Part shown: in pieces, positions 53,930-61,783 of the stretch
Numbering within the stretch: position 1 is the first letter of the stretch
Layout: each line of letters starts with the position of its first letter
NCBI RefSeq assembly: GCF_028368935.1
Contig: NZ_JAQNDK010000002.1
Span: 806,001-870,000, forward strand
Origin: Sorangium aterium
GTDB taxonomy: Bacteria > Myxococcota_A > Polyangia > Polyangiales > Polyangiaceae
Length of the DNA stretch: 64,000 nucleotides
Direction of reading: 5' to 3'
Notes under the pieces: model-generated
Seen by the model: the letters and a program-made list of their open reading frames with translations, nothing else
Told to the model about the DNA's origin: nothing
Database searches by the model: none
Position numbers and translations under genes: made by a program

Positions 53930-55449
53930 TGCCCTCCGTGACCCATGAAGCGCTGGTGGACCTGTTCAAGAATCGGCCGACGCTGGCCGCCGAGATGCTG
54001 CACGACGCGCTCGGCCAGCCGGTCCCGACGTTCACGGAGGCGCGCGTCGAGTCCTCCGATCTCGCCGAAATCGTTCCCTCGGACCGCCGCGCGGACGTCA
54101 TTGTCGTGCTGCTGGTCGGCGAGCAGCAGCGGCCCGCGATGGCCATCGTCGTCGAGGTCCAGCTCGGCGTGGACCCGGACAAGCCGTACGTCTGGCCCGT
54201 GTATGTCACCCAGACGAGGCGACGTATTTGCTTCATTTTCCCGGCGTTCTGCGTCGTCCTGACGATTGCGTGACGGATCGTCATGGCCGCCGTCGCCCAG
54301 CAGGCTGGCGGGGAGCGGAGGGAACACCGCCTCGAACCGGCCGGCAAGCTGCTCCGCCTCCCGGACGTAGCGCTGCGTCGTGCCGAAGTTGGCGTGGCCA
54401 GCCCGGCGCATGATCTTGAGCGGGTCGTCGCCTCGGATGGCCATCCACGTGATGCCGGTCGCACGGAGGTCGTGGAACGTCATGGGCTTCCGCGTCTCGT
54501 CGTCCACGAAGAGCTCCGGCCGGGTGACGCCCGCGAACGTCAGGTAGCGCCGCAGGATCCTCGCCAAGCTCTGGCCACACACCATCCGGATAACCCGAGC
54601 GTCCGGGTCGGCCTTGGCCTTCATCGCGCGCAGCAGCGGGAGCAGGTTCTCTTCGATCGCGAACCGCCGGGCGAGCTTGCCCTTGGTCGACTTCTCCTTC
54701 TCGCGCAACCGATCTATGCCGCGGTTCACGTTGATCACGCCGTGGTCGAGGTCGACGTCGCTCCACCGCAGCGCTTCGACCTCACCGGCGCGGAGGTACA
54801 GGTAGACGGCCAGCGCGATCATCCTGCGCCAGTGGAGCGGCACTCGATCGCTGTTCATGAGTGCCAGGAACTCGGAGGGGTAGAGATAGCTCTTAGCCCG
54901 TTCGACGCCGCGGTCCGGACCGGCCACGTCAGCGCACGGGTTGTCGTCACGCACGCGCAGCGCAGCGATCTTGGAGCGGAGCGTGTCCTTGAACATCTTG
55001 GTCACGATAACCCATGCGCGCTGCATCGTCTGCCAGGAGTGCGAGCCTGCGGCGACCTTGGCGTCCATCGCCTCCACTACCGCTTCGATGTTCGCGCGCG
55101 TGACACTGGCGATCGGCTTCGTGCCGATGATCGGCTCGATGTGGAGTTTGAAGGTAGAAGCTTCCTTGTGGACCGACACCAGCCCGCGCACGTCGCGAGC
55201 GGCGTTCCAGCGCTCGAAGTACTCGGAGACCGTCTCGCCCGGGCTGACCGCCGACGCCTTGCCGCCGTGCTTTGGTCTCAGCTCCAGCCCCTTCGCGTTC
55301 TCGCTCCAATACTTCGCCTTCTCCCTCGCCATCGCCTCCGAGCAGCCAGCCGGAAGGTGGTAGACGGGCCGACTCCCATCATCGAGCGTAACCCGGACGT
55401 CCCAATGATCACCATGACGAAAAACGGTGCCAGTGCGCTCACGTGCCAT
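53779..55449 (-). CDS. Tyrosine integrase extended across the junction
   Basis: Phage-type tyrosine recombinase. It has an N-terminal arm-binding region, a core-binding SAM-like domain (about residues 72-175) and a catalytic domain with Arg220 (YLRAGEVEALRW), His326-x-x-Arg329 (FHDLRATGITW), His352 (GHANFGTTQRYV) and nucleophile Tyr361. The normal end should be near residue 385-411. The frame instead runs on for about 145 residues antisense to the truncated host gene, giving 556 aa. AGGGAG lies upstream of ATG 55449. It is the last gene of a minus-strand unit with a sigma-like gene and a small gene. Confidence 0.85.
   Translation of the reverse strand: MARERTGTVFRHGDHWDVRVTLDDGSRPVYHLPAGCSEAMAREKAKYWSENAKGLELRPKHGGKASAVSPGETVSEYFERWNAARDVRGLVSVHKEASTFKLHIEPIIGTKPIASVTRANIEAVVEAMDAKVAAGSHSWQTMQRAWVIVTKMFKDTLRSKIAALRVRDDNPCADVAGPDRGVERAKSYLYPSEFLALMNSDRVPLHWRRMIALAVYLYLRAGEVEALRWSDVDLDHGVINVNRGIDRLREKEKSTKGKLARRFAIEENLLPLLRAMKAKADPDARVIRMVCGQSLARILRRYLTFAGVTRPELFVDDETRKPMTFHDLRATGITWMAIRGDDPLKIMRRAGHANFGTTQRYVREAEQLAGRFEAVFPPLPASLLGDGGHDDPSRNRQDDAERRENEANTSPRLGDIHGPDVRLVRVHAELDLDDDGHRGPLLLADQQHDNDVRAAVRGNDFGEIGGLDARLRERRDRLAERVVQHLGGQRRPILEQVHQRFMGHGGHRVVSRVVTATLDTPALQAVCRAHAWGPQEPEQPCPALQFRAPPSSCHAV
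53930..54273 (+). pseudogene. Host hypothetical gene truncated by element integration
   Basis: The N-terminal third of a protein family common in myxobacteria and actinobacteria (MPSVTHEALVDLFKNRP at the start, ARVESSDLAEIVPSDRRADV, AIVVEVQLGVDPDKPYVWPVY). A D...ExQ arrangement recalls a PD-(D/E)XK nuclease fold, a weak guess. After WPVYVT (about 54210) the sequence changes to TRRRICFIFPAFC and stops at 54273, in DNA of different composition. The full-length relatives I recall continue with an RARLRCP-like block. The break coincides with the start of the phage-like element, so this gene is the likely integration target. Confidence 0.65.
54195..54235. other. Probable attachment junction (left end of the element)
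   Basis: The host gene's homology ends here and the integrase-side DNA begins. The exact core cannot be set because the other end of the element lies outside the window. Bounds are an estimate from where protein similarity stops. Confidence 0.45.
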
Positions 55450-55505
55450 GTTGTCTACTCCCTGTAATTATGAAAGCTCGTGCTTCTATGTGTTCTGGCG
55501 CCACT

Positions 55506-55766
55506 TCATCGCGTTCCCTTCGGCTCGCGCCGCAGGAAGTGGCGATCGAGCACGTCGATGACGCGCAGGGCGCCGACGAGTTCAGCGAAGGCTTCGCGGT
55601 CGGCGCGCGTCTTGGCGGTCAGGTAGAGCTCCATCACGGAGCCCCAGAGCTCCGCGCGGTTGTACGGATGCACCCCGGCGTGCGCGTCGAAGATGGCCAG
55701 CTGCTCCACGACGTAGGAGAGGTCCTCCTCCGTCAGGACGCGCCGCTTCTCGGCTCGGTCGGTCAT
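55506..55766 (-). CDS. Small phage protein between sigma-like gene and integrase
   Basis: An 86-aa acidic helical protein (LTEEDLSYVVEQLAIFDAHAG in the middle, HFLRREPKGTR at the end). No family is recognised. Its ATG overlaps the sigma-like gene's stop (ATGA), and the integrase starts 56 bases downstream. Size and position suit an accessory such as an excisionase or anti-sigma protein, but it has no visible helix-turn-helix. Confidence 0.6.
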   Translation of the reverse strand: MTDRAEKRRVLTEEDLSYVVEQLAIFDAHAGVHPYNRAELWGSVMELYLTAKTRADREAFAELVGALRVIDVLDRHFLRREPKGTR

Positions 55767-56419
55767 CGGCGCCTCCGGAGCAACAGCGCCAGCGCCTTCC
55801 GGGCGATCCTGAGCCGCGATGCCGCGGTGCTCGGGTTCATCCGGCGCCGCTTGGCGTGCGCGACGAGGCCCTTCGGGTCGTCCACGGACAGGAGCGCCTC
55901 CCGCTGCCAGCCCGGCAGGCTGGCCATGGCGTCGAGCACCTCACGCGCCTCGATCTGGGCGTGGAGGTCGATGCCGACGGGCTCGCGGAGCAGGCCGAGG
56001 GGCGACGGATGGATCACGGCGCGCCGCACGTACGCGCTGTTGACGTAGTGCGAGGCGAGGCGCCACGCGATGCCGTGGAGCCACTTGCGGAGCGCGTCGC
56101 GCGGCTTGTCCCGTGGGTCGGGCCGGTAGAGCCCACGACGGATGGCGTTCCAGGCGTTGAGCAACACCTCGGCTTCCACGTCGCGGCGGTCGCGCTTCGG
56201 GATGCCGGCGAGCGTCGCGAGGACGATGCCGCGCTCGGCCATGATCGCCTCGATCGTCGGCCGCTTCCGTGGATGTCGCGCGGCAGGCGGGCGGCGGCCG
56301 GTTTCGGTGCTGGACCGCCGTGCTCGGCGGTGAAGGAAGCGATCGGGGTGATGGGTGGGGTTGTCGTTGGACGGATCGATCTGTTGGCCCTTTTCGGGCC
56401 GCGGGCGTAGCTTCGCCAT
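55763..56419 (-). CDS. ECF-like sigma factor of the element
   Basis: A 218-aa protein with sigma-70 family features. After a disordered basic N-terminus, a region-2-like helix pair appears (KRDRRDVEAEVLLNAWNAIRRG), a conserved-looking WLHGIAWRLASHYVN, and a C-terminal region-4-like helix-turn-helix (ASLPGWQREALLSVDD, AKRRRMNPSTAASRLRIARKAL). ATG 56419 has GAGGT upstream; the longer frame to 56512 is rejected. It is coupled to the 86-aa gene and so to the integrase. Phage and mobile elements in Sorangium-like hosts could use it to direct transcription of their own genes; that is inference. Confidence 0.7.
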   Translation of the reverse strand: MAKLRPRPEKGQQIDPSNDNPTHHPDRFLHRRARRSSTETGRRPPAARHPRKRPTIEAIMAERGIVLATLAGIPKRDRRDVEAEVLLNAWNAIRRGLYRPDPRDKPRDALRKWLHGIAWRLASHYVNSAYVRRAVIHPSPLGLLREPVGIDLHAQIEAREVLDAMASLPGWQREALLSVDDPKGLVAHAKRRRMNPSTAASRLRIARKALALLLRRRR

Positions 56420-56537
56420 GTCGGACCTCGTTCCGCGGGGTTCCGGCCACGCTCCCCGGTCGGTTGCCGCCGACGCGGGGAGCACTTTTTGTGGTCCGTA
56501 CAGGGTACGCACGCATCCTGCAGACCGTCAACGAAAT

Positions 56538-56553
56538 ACAGACGATCGTCTGT
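56538..56553. promoter_or_regulatory. Perfect 16-bp palindrome, operator candidate
   Basis: ACAGACGATCGTCTGT lies in the 169-base gap between the divergent XRE regulator and the sigma/integrase unit. Its size suits a dimeric helix-turn-helix repressor. It is 35 bases before the GTG 56589 start. Confidence 0.65.
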
Positions 56554-56588
56554 TAATCCGGCAAGCGCGTGGCGCTACGCCTGCGGGC

Positions 56589-56861
56589 GTGAGTAGCGCC
56601 CGAGTCAACACGGTGCTGATGTACGTGGCGGCGAACGTCCGACGGATTCGGCTCAAGCGCGACATGACTCAAGAGGCGCTGGCCGAAGCTGCCGACCTGC
56701 ATCTGACCTTCATTCAGCGCATCGAAGCCGGTCGCGTGAACCCGAGTGTTGGTGTCCTCGTGCAGCTCGCCGATGCACTTGAGGTGTCTCCGGGGATCCT
56801 GCTGCGCCCCGCAACGATGCCTGAGGTAAAACGAGGTCGTCCGCGAAAGGCGCCGGAGTGA
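56589..56861 (+). CDS. XRE-family (Cro/CI-like) regulator
   Basis: A 90-aa DNA-binding protein with a single helix-turn-helix of XRE type (VRRIRLKRDMTQEALAEAADLHLTFIQRIEAGRVNPSVGVLVQLADAL) and a short basic tail (KRGRPRKAPE). Start is GTG 56589; ATG 56619 is an alternative. It is the only plus-strand gene of the element and divergent from the sigma/integrase unit, the usual place for an immunity or maintenance repressor. The 16-bp palindrome upstream is its likely target. Confidence 0.82.
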   Translation: MSSARVNTVLMYVAANVRRIRLKRDMTQEALAEAADLHLTFIQRIEAGRVNPSVGVLVQLADALEVSPGILLRPATMPEVKRGRPRKAPE

Positions 56862-56875
56862 CAGGCGCCTTGGGT

Positions 56876-57481
56876 TCACGGTCGCCGCTGGTATCTCCGC
56901 GCGTCGCTCTCCGCTCCGAGCAGAGATAGCGCTGCAACGGCGTCATCGTCAGACATGCCCGACTGTCCCGACATGATGCGGGCGATCTTCTCGCTGGTCG
57001 TGAGCCCGGCGAGCGGCGAAGCGTGACCGACCAGCCGCGCGTGCTCGGCGCGCTCCGCTTGCTCGTCGCGCCCAGCGCACTCCTTCGCGAGCGCCGCGCC
57101 GTGGATCGCCTCGTACACATCCGCGGCCCCATGCTGGCCGGCAGCCCGCAGCTGAGCCAGTCTCGCGAGATGCGGCGTCTCGAGCGGCGCTGTCGCCATG
57201 ACAGGCGCGCCGACGTTCGCGAGCTCCAGGGCGAGCACGCGCGCGCTGCGCTCGGCTTCGATCGCCCTCGCGTGAAGCGTTTCGTACATCGTCGCGGTGG
57301 TGATCTTCCCTTCGGCTTTGAACCTCTCCAGTTGGTCGAGGTGCGGCGCCGGGACGAGGTGCGGCTCGATGCGGTAGCCGTTGTCTCTGGCGAACACTAC
57401 CGCGGCGTCGGGCTGGTCGTTCGCGACGAGTTCATGAAAGGTGCTCATCGCCATCGGGCTGTTCTCGATGTTCTCGCTCAT
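56876..57481 (-). CDS. Unknown protein of the element, helical
   Basis: A 201-aa protein of mostly Ala/Glu/Arg helices with a duplicated motif: APHLDQLERFKAEGKITTAT near residue 45 and TPHLARLAQLRAAGQHGAAD near residue 102, each followed by a helix. The C-terminus has TSEKIARIMSGQSGMSDDDA. AGAGGAG precedes ATG 57481. It follows the terminase unit, but no structural phage family is recognised. Confidence 0.6.
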   Translation of the reverse strand: MSENIENSPMAMSTFHELVANDQPDAAVVFARDNGYRIEPHLVPAPHLDQLERFKAEGKITTATMYETLHARAIEAERSARVLALELANVGAPVMATAPLETPHLARLAQLRAAGQHGAADVYEAIHGAALAKECAGRDEQAERAEHARLVGHASPLAGLTTSEKIARIMSGQSGMSDDDAVAALSLLGAESDARRYQRRP

Positions 57482-57496
57482 GTGCTGCTACTCCTC

Positions 57497-58153
57497 TCAG
57501 TCGAAAAAGCCGCGGATCTTGACCCCGTTCTCATCGAGATCGGCACGCAGCCCGTCACTGACGTGCGGCTCCACGTGCGCCTTGACCCACGCGATGAAGG
57601 GCGCGGAGCAGTCCGAAGGTCGGACGTAGAACCCGTGCGGGTGCTCCGGCGTTGAGGCGGCAGTCACCCGACGAGCCGACTCGAACTCCTCATCCTCCAT
57701 CAGCCGCTGAAAGTCCCTCCATCGTTTGGGCACCTCGCGGAGGTGCACCGCCGTGCGCGGTGGCTCCTTCGCCTTCGGCCAGAAGCTTCCAGCAGCATCG
57801 GGGCGCGCCCATTCGATCGCAACGACTTCGGCGTGCACCGCCCGAACCCATGCGGCGAAGGAGGGATCGACCATCGACGGCGTGACGTAGAACGCGATCG
57901 AGATGATGCGCCGGGCCTCGATGAAGCATGCCTCCATCTTCTGTCGCGCCTCCCGCTGTTCCCAGGTGTTACACTCAGCGCTCGCGAGATGCCGAATGCC
58001 CTCGGAGATCAGTTCGTCGACGCGCGCGCGGGCAGCGATGTGCTGGTCGAGCGGCACGCGCGTGATCGTCGGGCTCGACGTCGCCACGACGTCACATGTC
58101 ACGTCGGCGTCGATGCCGAGCGCGCGGAGATCAAAGGTGCGCTTCGTCAACAT
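57497..58153 (-). CDS. Unknown protein of the element
   Basis: A 218-aa protein with a repeated pattern: AFYVTPSMVDPSFAAWVRAVHAEV near residue 85 and GFYVRPSDCSAPFIAWVKAHVEPH near residue 172, so it is built of two similar units. GGAGGTGAT lies just before ATG 58153, a very good ribosome-binding site. It follows the large terminase after 121 bases and precedes the 201-aa gene by 15. Function unknown. Confidence 0.6.
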   Translation of the reverse strand: MLTKRTFDLRALGIDADVTCDVVATSSPTITRVPLDQHIAARARVDELISEGIRHLASAECNTWEQREARQKMEACFIEARRIISIAFYVTPSMVDPSFAAWVRAVHAEVVAIEWARPDAAGSFWPKAKEPPRTAVHLREVPKRWRDFQRLMEDEEFESARRVTAASTPEHPHGFYVRPSDCSAPFIAWVKAHVEPHVSDGLRADLDENGVKIRGFFD

Positions 58154-58274
58154 GCATCACCTCCAGGACTCGCCGGCATCTTTGTGAAACGCGGTGGTGT
58201 CGGGTAGAAGTGCTCGCGCTGGCACGGGTGCGTCATGCCATGAGGAAGTGCCATCTGCTTTATCTCCTGCGGCA

Positions 58275-59798
58275 TCAAAGGCCGCGATCAGACCACGTAA
58301 CGAAGTTGCGCCCGCTCGGCTTGCGCGTCGCGAGCGGTGACATGCTCAGTGCTCCATCGGCATCCGCGATCGCGGAGGTGAGCAAGAGAGCGGCGTAGTC
58401 GTCATGTCCCGTGCGGGCGCCGTAGGTGAGCGCGCCAGTCGTGGTGAATTTCTCCGAGAACGCGTGAAGCTGTTTCCGCATGGTCTCATGGGTTGCGATC
58501 GTGATAGCGCCATCACGAAGCCACCCGCGAATCAACCCGACGGCCGCCGTCTTGTTGCTGTTGGTCCAGTCGTACGCGGTGAAGTTGTAGCCGCGCGCCG
58601 CGAACGCGGCTTCGAGCATGAGAGCTTCGCGTTGGTCGGACACCACGCGACGGATGGCGTGCTCCTCGCAGACGGCGCAGAGTCGATCCACGACGTCATC
58701 ACCGCGCATGTTCTGCCAGAATGCGCCATCGATACCGCCGATCTCGTCGACCTGGAGGAAGGGGATGATCTGGCCGGTGTAGTCGCTTCGCACGATCCGG
58801 TTGCCGCGGGCGTCGAGTGCGTAGGCACAGCTGCCCGCGATCACGCGGCCCCACTCGTCGGTGAGATCAGTGGTCATGTATGCGGCAAACGGAAGCAGCG
58901 GCCACGACCAGCCGACGACAGCGTATGTGAACGAATCATTGCGCCCGCTCGATGGGTCGAGCACGAGGACCCGTTCGCCAGCATGGTACGAGCAGCCCGG
59001 ATCGCGAAACGCTCGATCGACTGCATCGGGATCGAATGCAGCGGAGATCGCAGCCTGGGGGATCGCCCGGTACTCGCGAGCCCACACCCGCGCGTCGGCT
59101 TCGAGCGCGCGCGTGTCCTGCTCCGAGATCGAGGGGTTCGCGGTCCACGTCGGCGCGTGTGCCACGCACTGCGTTGGCGTCTCGCCCCGCTCGAACGCGT
59201 CATAGTGCGCGTCGAGCGTCGACAACGGCGACGAGGAGAGGAACAGCCGCGCCTGGGGTTGCGTCGCCATCGTCGGACGGAGAGAGGCGAGGACTTCCTC
59301 AGCTGGGTTGGCTCCCGTATCTCGGTCCTGCCACTTCGCCACCTCGTCGCAGATCGCCGCGATGGCGGTGAAGCCGGAGACCCCCGCGATCGAGGCGGCG
59401 AAGACCTTGAACGCGACCGGCGCCCCGTCGTCGCGCTGCAACTCGATGGCCTCGCCGGCCTTCCGGAAGTCGACGCCGAGCGCGCGGAGAATCGCCTCGA
59501 TGGTCCGCAGGCGGGACGCTGCCTCGTCCCGCGAGGTCGACACGATCGGCACCGTCCCAACATCGCCGGGCGGGATGTCGTGCTCACCGAACAGCGCCTC
59601 GACCACCGCGAGGCGGCAGAGGGTGGACGACTTGCCCCCCCGGCGTCCGACGCGCAGCACGAGGGTGCGCCGGCCGGAGAGGTAGAAGCGTTCGAGGGTC
59701 GACCACCACCACGCCGAGATCGCTGGGAAGCCCTGCGCCACGAGCTCCGCGTCTACGGCGCGAAGGTGGTCGAGGATGCGGCGACCGTGATCGCTCAC
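58275..59798 (-). CDS. Phage terminase large subunit
   Basis: A 507-aa packaging ATPase-nuclease. Walker A is GRRGGKS (residues 51-57), Walker B is AICDEVAKW (about residue 150), and the coupling motif region follows (ARLFLSSSPLSTLDA). The RNase H-like nuclease carries Asp residues in VLDPSSGRNDSFTYAVVGW, VVSDQRE and GHDDYAALLL. GTG 59798 overlaps the stop of the upstream gene (GTGA), which fixes the start and marks the 191-aa product as its likely small-subunit partner. The protein pulls DNA into procapsids, yet no portal or capsid gene follows it here. Confidence 0.88.
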   Translation of the reverse strand: MSDHGRRILDHLRAVDAELVAQGFPAISAWWWSTLERFYLSGRRTLVLRVGRRGGKSSTLCRLAVVEALFGEHDIPPGDVGTVPIVSTSRDEAASRLRTIEAILRALGVDFRKAGEAIELQRDDGAPVAFKVFAASIAGVSGFTAIAAICDEVAKWQDRDTGANPAEEVLASLRPTMATQPQARLFLSSSPLSTLDAHYDAFERGETPTQCVAHAPTWTANPSISEQDTRALEADARVWAREYRAIPQAAISAAFDPDAVDRAFRDPGCSYHAGERVLVLDPSSGRNDSFTYAVVGWSWPLLPFAAYMTTDLTDEWGRVIAGSCAYALDARGNRIVRSDYTGQIIPFLQVDEIGGIDGAFWQNMRGDDVVDRLCAVCEEHAIRRVVSDQREALMLEAAFAARGYNFTAYDWTNSNKTAAVGLIRGWLRDGAITIATHETMRKQLHAFSEKFTTTGALTYGARTGHDDYAALLLTSAIADADGALSMSPLATRKPSGRNFVTWSDRGL

Positions 59799-60370
59799 GT
59801 GTCGCTGTCGCCCTCGGCGTGCTCGTTCAGTCGAGCCGCAGCACGCTCGCGAACGCGATCGAGCGCCGTGCGGCGGCTGGAGCCGCGCGCCTTCGCTTCG
59901 CGGGCGGCGAGCTCCCATGCGGCTAGTTCGTTCTGCCTCGCCTCCGCGGCGAGCGCCGACGCGCGCTTGAGCAGCTCAGGATCGCCGATCGCAGCGCCTT
60001 GGTTCTGAAGGTACCGCGATGACGCGAGGGCGAGCGCGGCCGACTCGACTAGCGCGCCGACGCCGGCCGAGATCTCCCCGCCGTGCGCCGCGGCGAGTTC
60101 ACGGCGTCGGTGAGCACCGTACCGCCGACCCCATTTGGCGAAGGGCCTGAAGGCGTCGGACGTCGAGTCGATGCCGCCCACACCTCCGAGAGCACCGGCG
60201 CGGAGCCGTCGCGCCCGTGCCGCCGTGTTGCCGCGGGTAAACCGCCCATCAGGGCCCCGATCGGAACGGACCGATTTGGAGCCCGCAGCGGCCGGCAGCT
60301 CGTCCGGCGGAAGCACCTCGACATGCGGTCGACCGCGACCGCGCCCATGTCCGGATCGAAGCGCCATCAC
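59795..60370 (-). CDS. Probable terminase small subunit
   Basis: A 191-aa basic protein coupled at both ends (ATGA with the upstream gene, GTGA with the large subunit). The N-terminus has PDGRFTRGNTAAR, a motif often seen at the start of small terminase or phage DNA-binding proteins. The rest is Ala/Arg-rich helix with a long C-terminal coiled-coil-like segment (LAAEARQNELAAWELAARE). The assignment rests on position, size and charge; no definite helix-turn-helix is seen. Confidence 0.55.
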   Translation of the reverse strand: MMALRSGHGRGRGRPHVEVLPPDELPAAAGSKSVRSDRGPDGRFTRGNTAARARRLRAGALGGVGGIDSTSDAFRPFAKWGRRYGAHRRRELAAAHGGEISAGVGALVESAALALASSRYLQNQGAAIGDPELLKRASALAAEARQNELAAWELAAREAKARGSSRRTALDRVRERAAARLNEHAEGDSDT

Positions 60371-60744
60371 GCGACCTCGGCGGAAGCGGCTGCGCGGGTG
60401 AGCTCATCCCGCATCACGCGCAGCCCGCGAACGAGGGCGGAACGAGCCACAGCGGCGCGCTTCACGGTCAAGCCATCCCGTGACATCAGCCCCGAAACCG
60501 CCTCGATCTCGGCGCGGAGCTCTCCATTGACTCGAATGTTAAGATTCGCTTGAAGCACATTTCTATCCATTGTCTCACCAGTGTTGTTGGGCGCTTTGAT
60601 GACGCCACGAGCTACGAGTGCTCGAAGAGATCGGCGGACATGCCGAGGATGCAGTCGACGCAACCGGCGCAGCGACAGGCCGGCCGGATGGTCGGCCAGC
60701 GTCGCCACGAGGTCTCGCTGTGCGGAGCCGATGCCGTGGCTCAC
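60367..60744 (-). CDS. Putative winged-helix plus ribbon-helix-helix DNA-binding protein
   Basis: A 125-aa protein that seems to join two DNA-binding folds. Residues 8-50 resemble a winged helix (AQRDLVATLADHPAGLSLRRL then RRSLRALVARGVIK). Residues 59-125 resemble a ribbon-helix-helix (LQANLNIRVNGELRAEIEAV then LTVKRAAVARSALVRGLRVM). ATG 60744 overlaps the stop of a small upstream frame; ATG 60570 would give only the RHH part. If the long form is right, it may be a small-terminase accessory or repressor. Confidence 0.55.
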   Translation of the reverse strand: MSHGIGSAQRDLVATLADHPAGLSLRRLRRLHPRHVRRSLRALVARGVIKAPNNTGETMDRNVLQANLNIRVNGELRAEIEAVSGLMSRDGLTVKRAAVARSALVRGLRVMRDELTRAAASAEVA

Positions 60745-60971
60745 GAGCGCCGCTGCATGGGGCAGACCTGCGTGGGCAGCCTCACGGCCGTCGCGGCATA
60801 CCGCGGTTGTTCAACTGGCAACGGATGCCAGTTGCGGGCCGCCGGGGTAACGGCGGCCACCTCTGGGTCCGGAACGCCCTCGGCTGCGATGCGCTGCTCG
60901 CGGGCGTCAACGACGAGCGCCAGGAGGACGAGCGCGATCTCGGCCGCCAGCTGGGCGAGGGTGGCCAGCAC
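60741..60971 (-). CDS. Small protein with hydrophobic N-terminus
   Basis: A 76-aa frame starting at GTG 60971 with a hydrophobic helix (LATLAQLAAEIALVLLALVV) and a short tail. Its stop overlaps the next start (ATGA). Coupling and composition favour a gene, but it is not recognised and could be part of a decayed stretch. Confidence 0.4.
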   Translation of the reverse strand: MLATLAQLAAEIALVLLALVVDAREQRIAAEGVPDPEVAAVTPAARNWHPLPVEQPRYAATAVRLPTQVCPMQRRS

Positions 60972-61783
60972 TGTGACGACGAGCGGGAAGTGGACCGGCG
61001 ACCTCGACTAGCGCTGCGAAGCCACCGCAGGCGCCCTCTACAGGGCCGCTGACGCTCCGAGCGGCTTGCACCTCAGCCTCGACCATCCGGCACGTGCAAG
61101 GGCGTCCGGTGAGCGCACAGCGCGACGACGAGCCACAAGCGCAACGGCCGCGCATCCAACCTCGGAGCGTCCGGAGTTGGGCGGCACCCCGAGCTGATCC
61201 ATCGGCGAAGACATCGATCCCGCGCTCGGCCTCCTGGGCGCCGAGGTCGAGCACCGCGAGCGCGGGCGCCGAGGTGCCGATCGAGCCGCTGGCCGACGTG
61301 TCGGGTTGCGCCGGCCCCCATAGGATGGGACGCACAGCGCTCCGAAATGCCTTCAAATCAAGGCCTTTTGCGATCGAATCGTCAGGGCGAAGTGTCAGCG
61401 CACCGCTCCGCTGAGCTCCGCCGGGGTCGAGCGCGCCATGCTGAGCCGCTCCGCCGACAACGAGGGCGCTGAGGTCGAGGTCGCGAGCGCGATCCAGCCA
61501 GCGGTGATCGGCATGCGCGCCCGCCCTGATCCAGCACGGCCAGGTGGTTGACGGACACCAGGAGCATCCCGACCGCCAGGCCCGATGCCAGGGCAGCCGG
61601 CGAGCAGCGGCAGAGCGAAGCGTGCCGCGTTCCGGGACGGGTCGACGTCGAGCAGGTTCACGTCGACCGGCTGTAGGCATGTAGGGCGAACGAGGGGGCT
61701 GTTTCCATAAACCTCTCTGGTATCGATGCATGCGCTTGCATAGAGGAAGTTCCCGGATCTGGTCCCTACAAGTGCCTACGTGC
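60972..61783. other. Interval with fragmentary coding signal
   Basis: Over 800 bases between the primase and small genes. High third-position G+C shifts among minus-strand frames: VNLLDVDPSRNAARFALPLL (about 61661-61600), then LASGLAVGMLLVSVNHLAVL (about 61600-61510), then ITAGWIALATSTSAPSLSAE, then a frame with CACGSSSRCALTGRPCTC (61155-60907). None makes a convincing whole gene. A decayed or error-containing phage gene is possible. Confidence 0.4.

Noticed and set aside
56876-58153. Capsid or scaffold proteins
   Set aside because: The two genes after the terminase are too small and show internal repeats without any structural phage motif.
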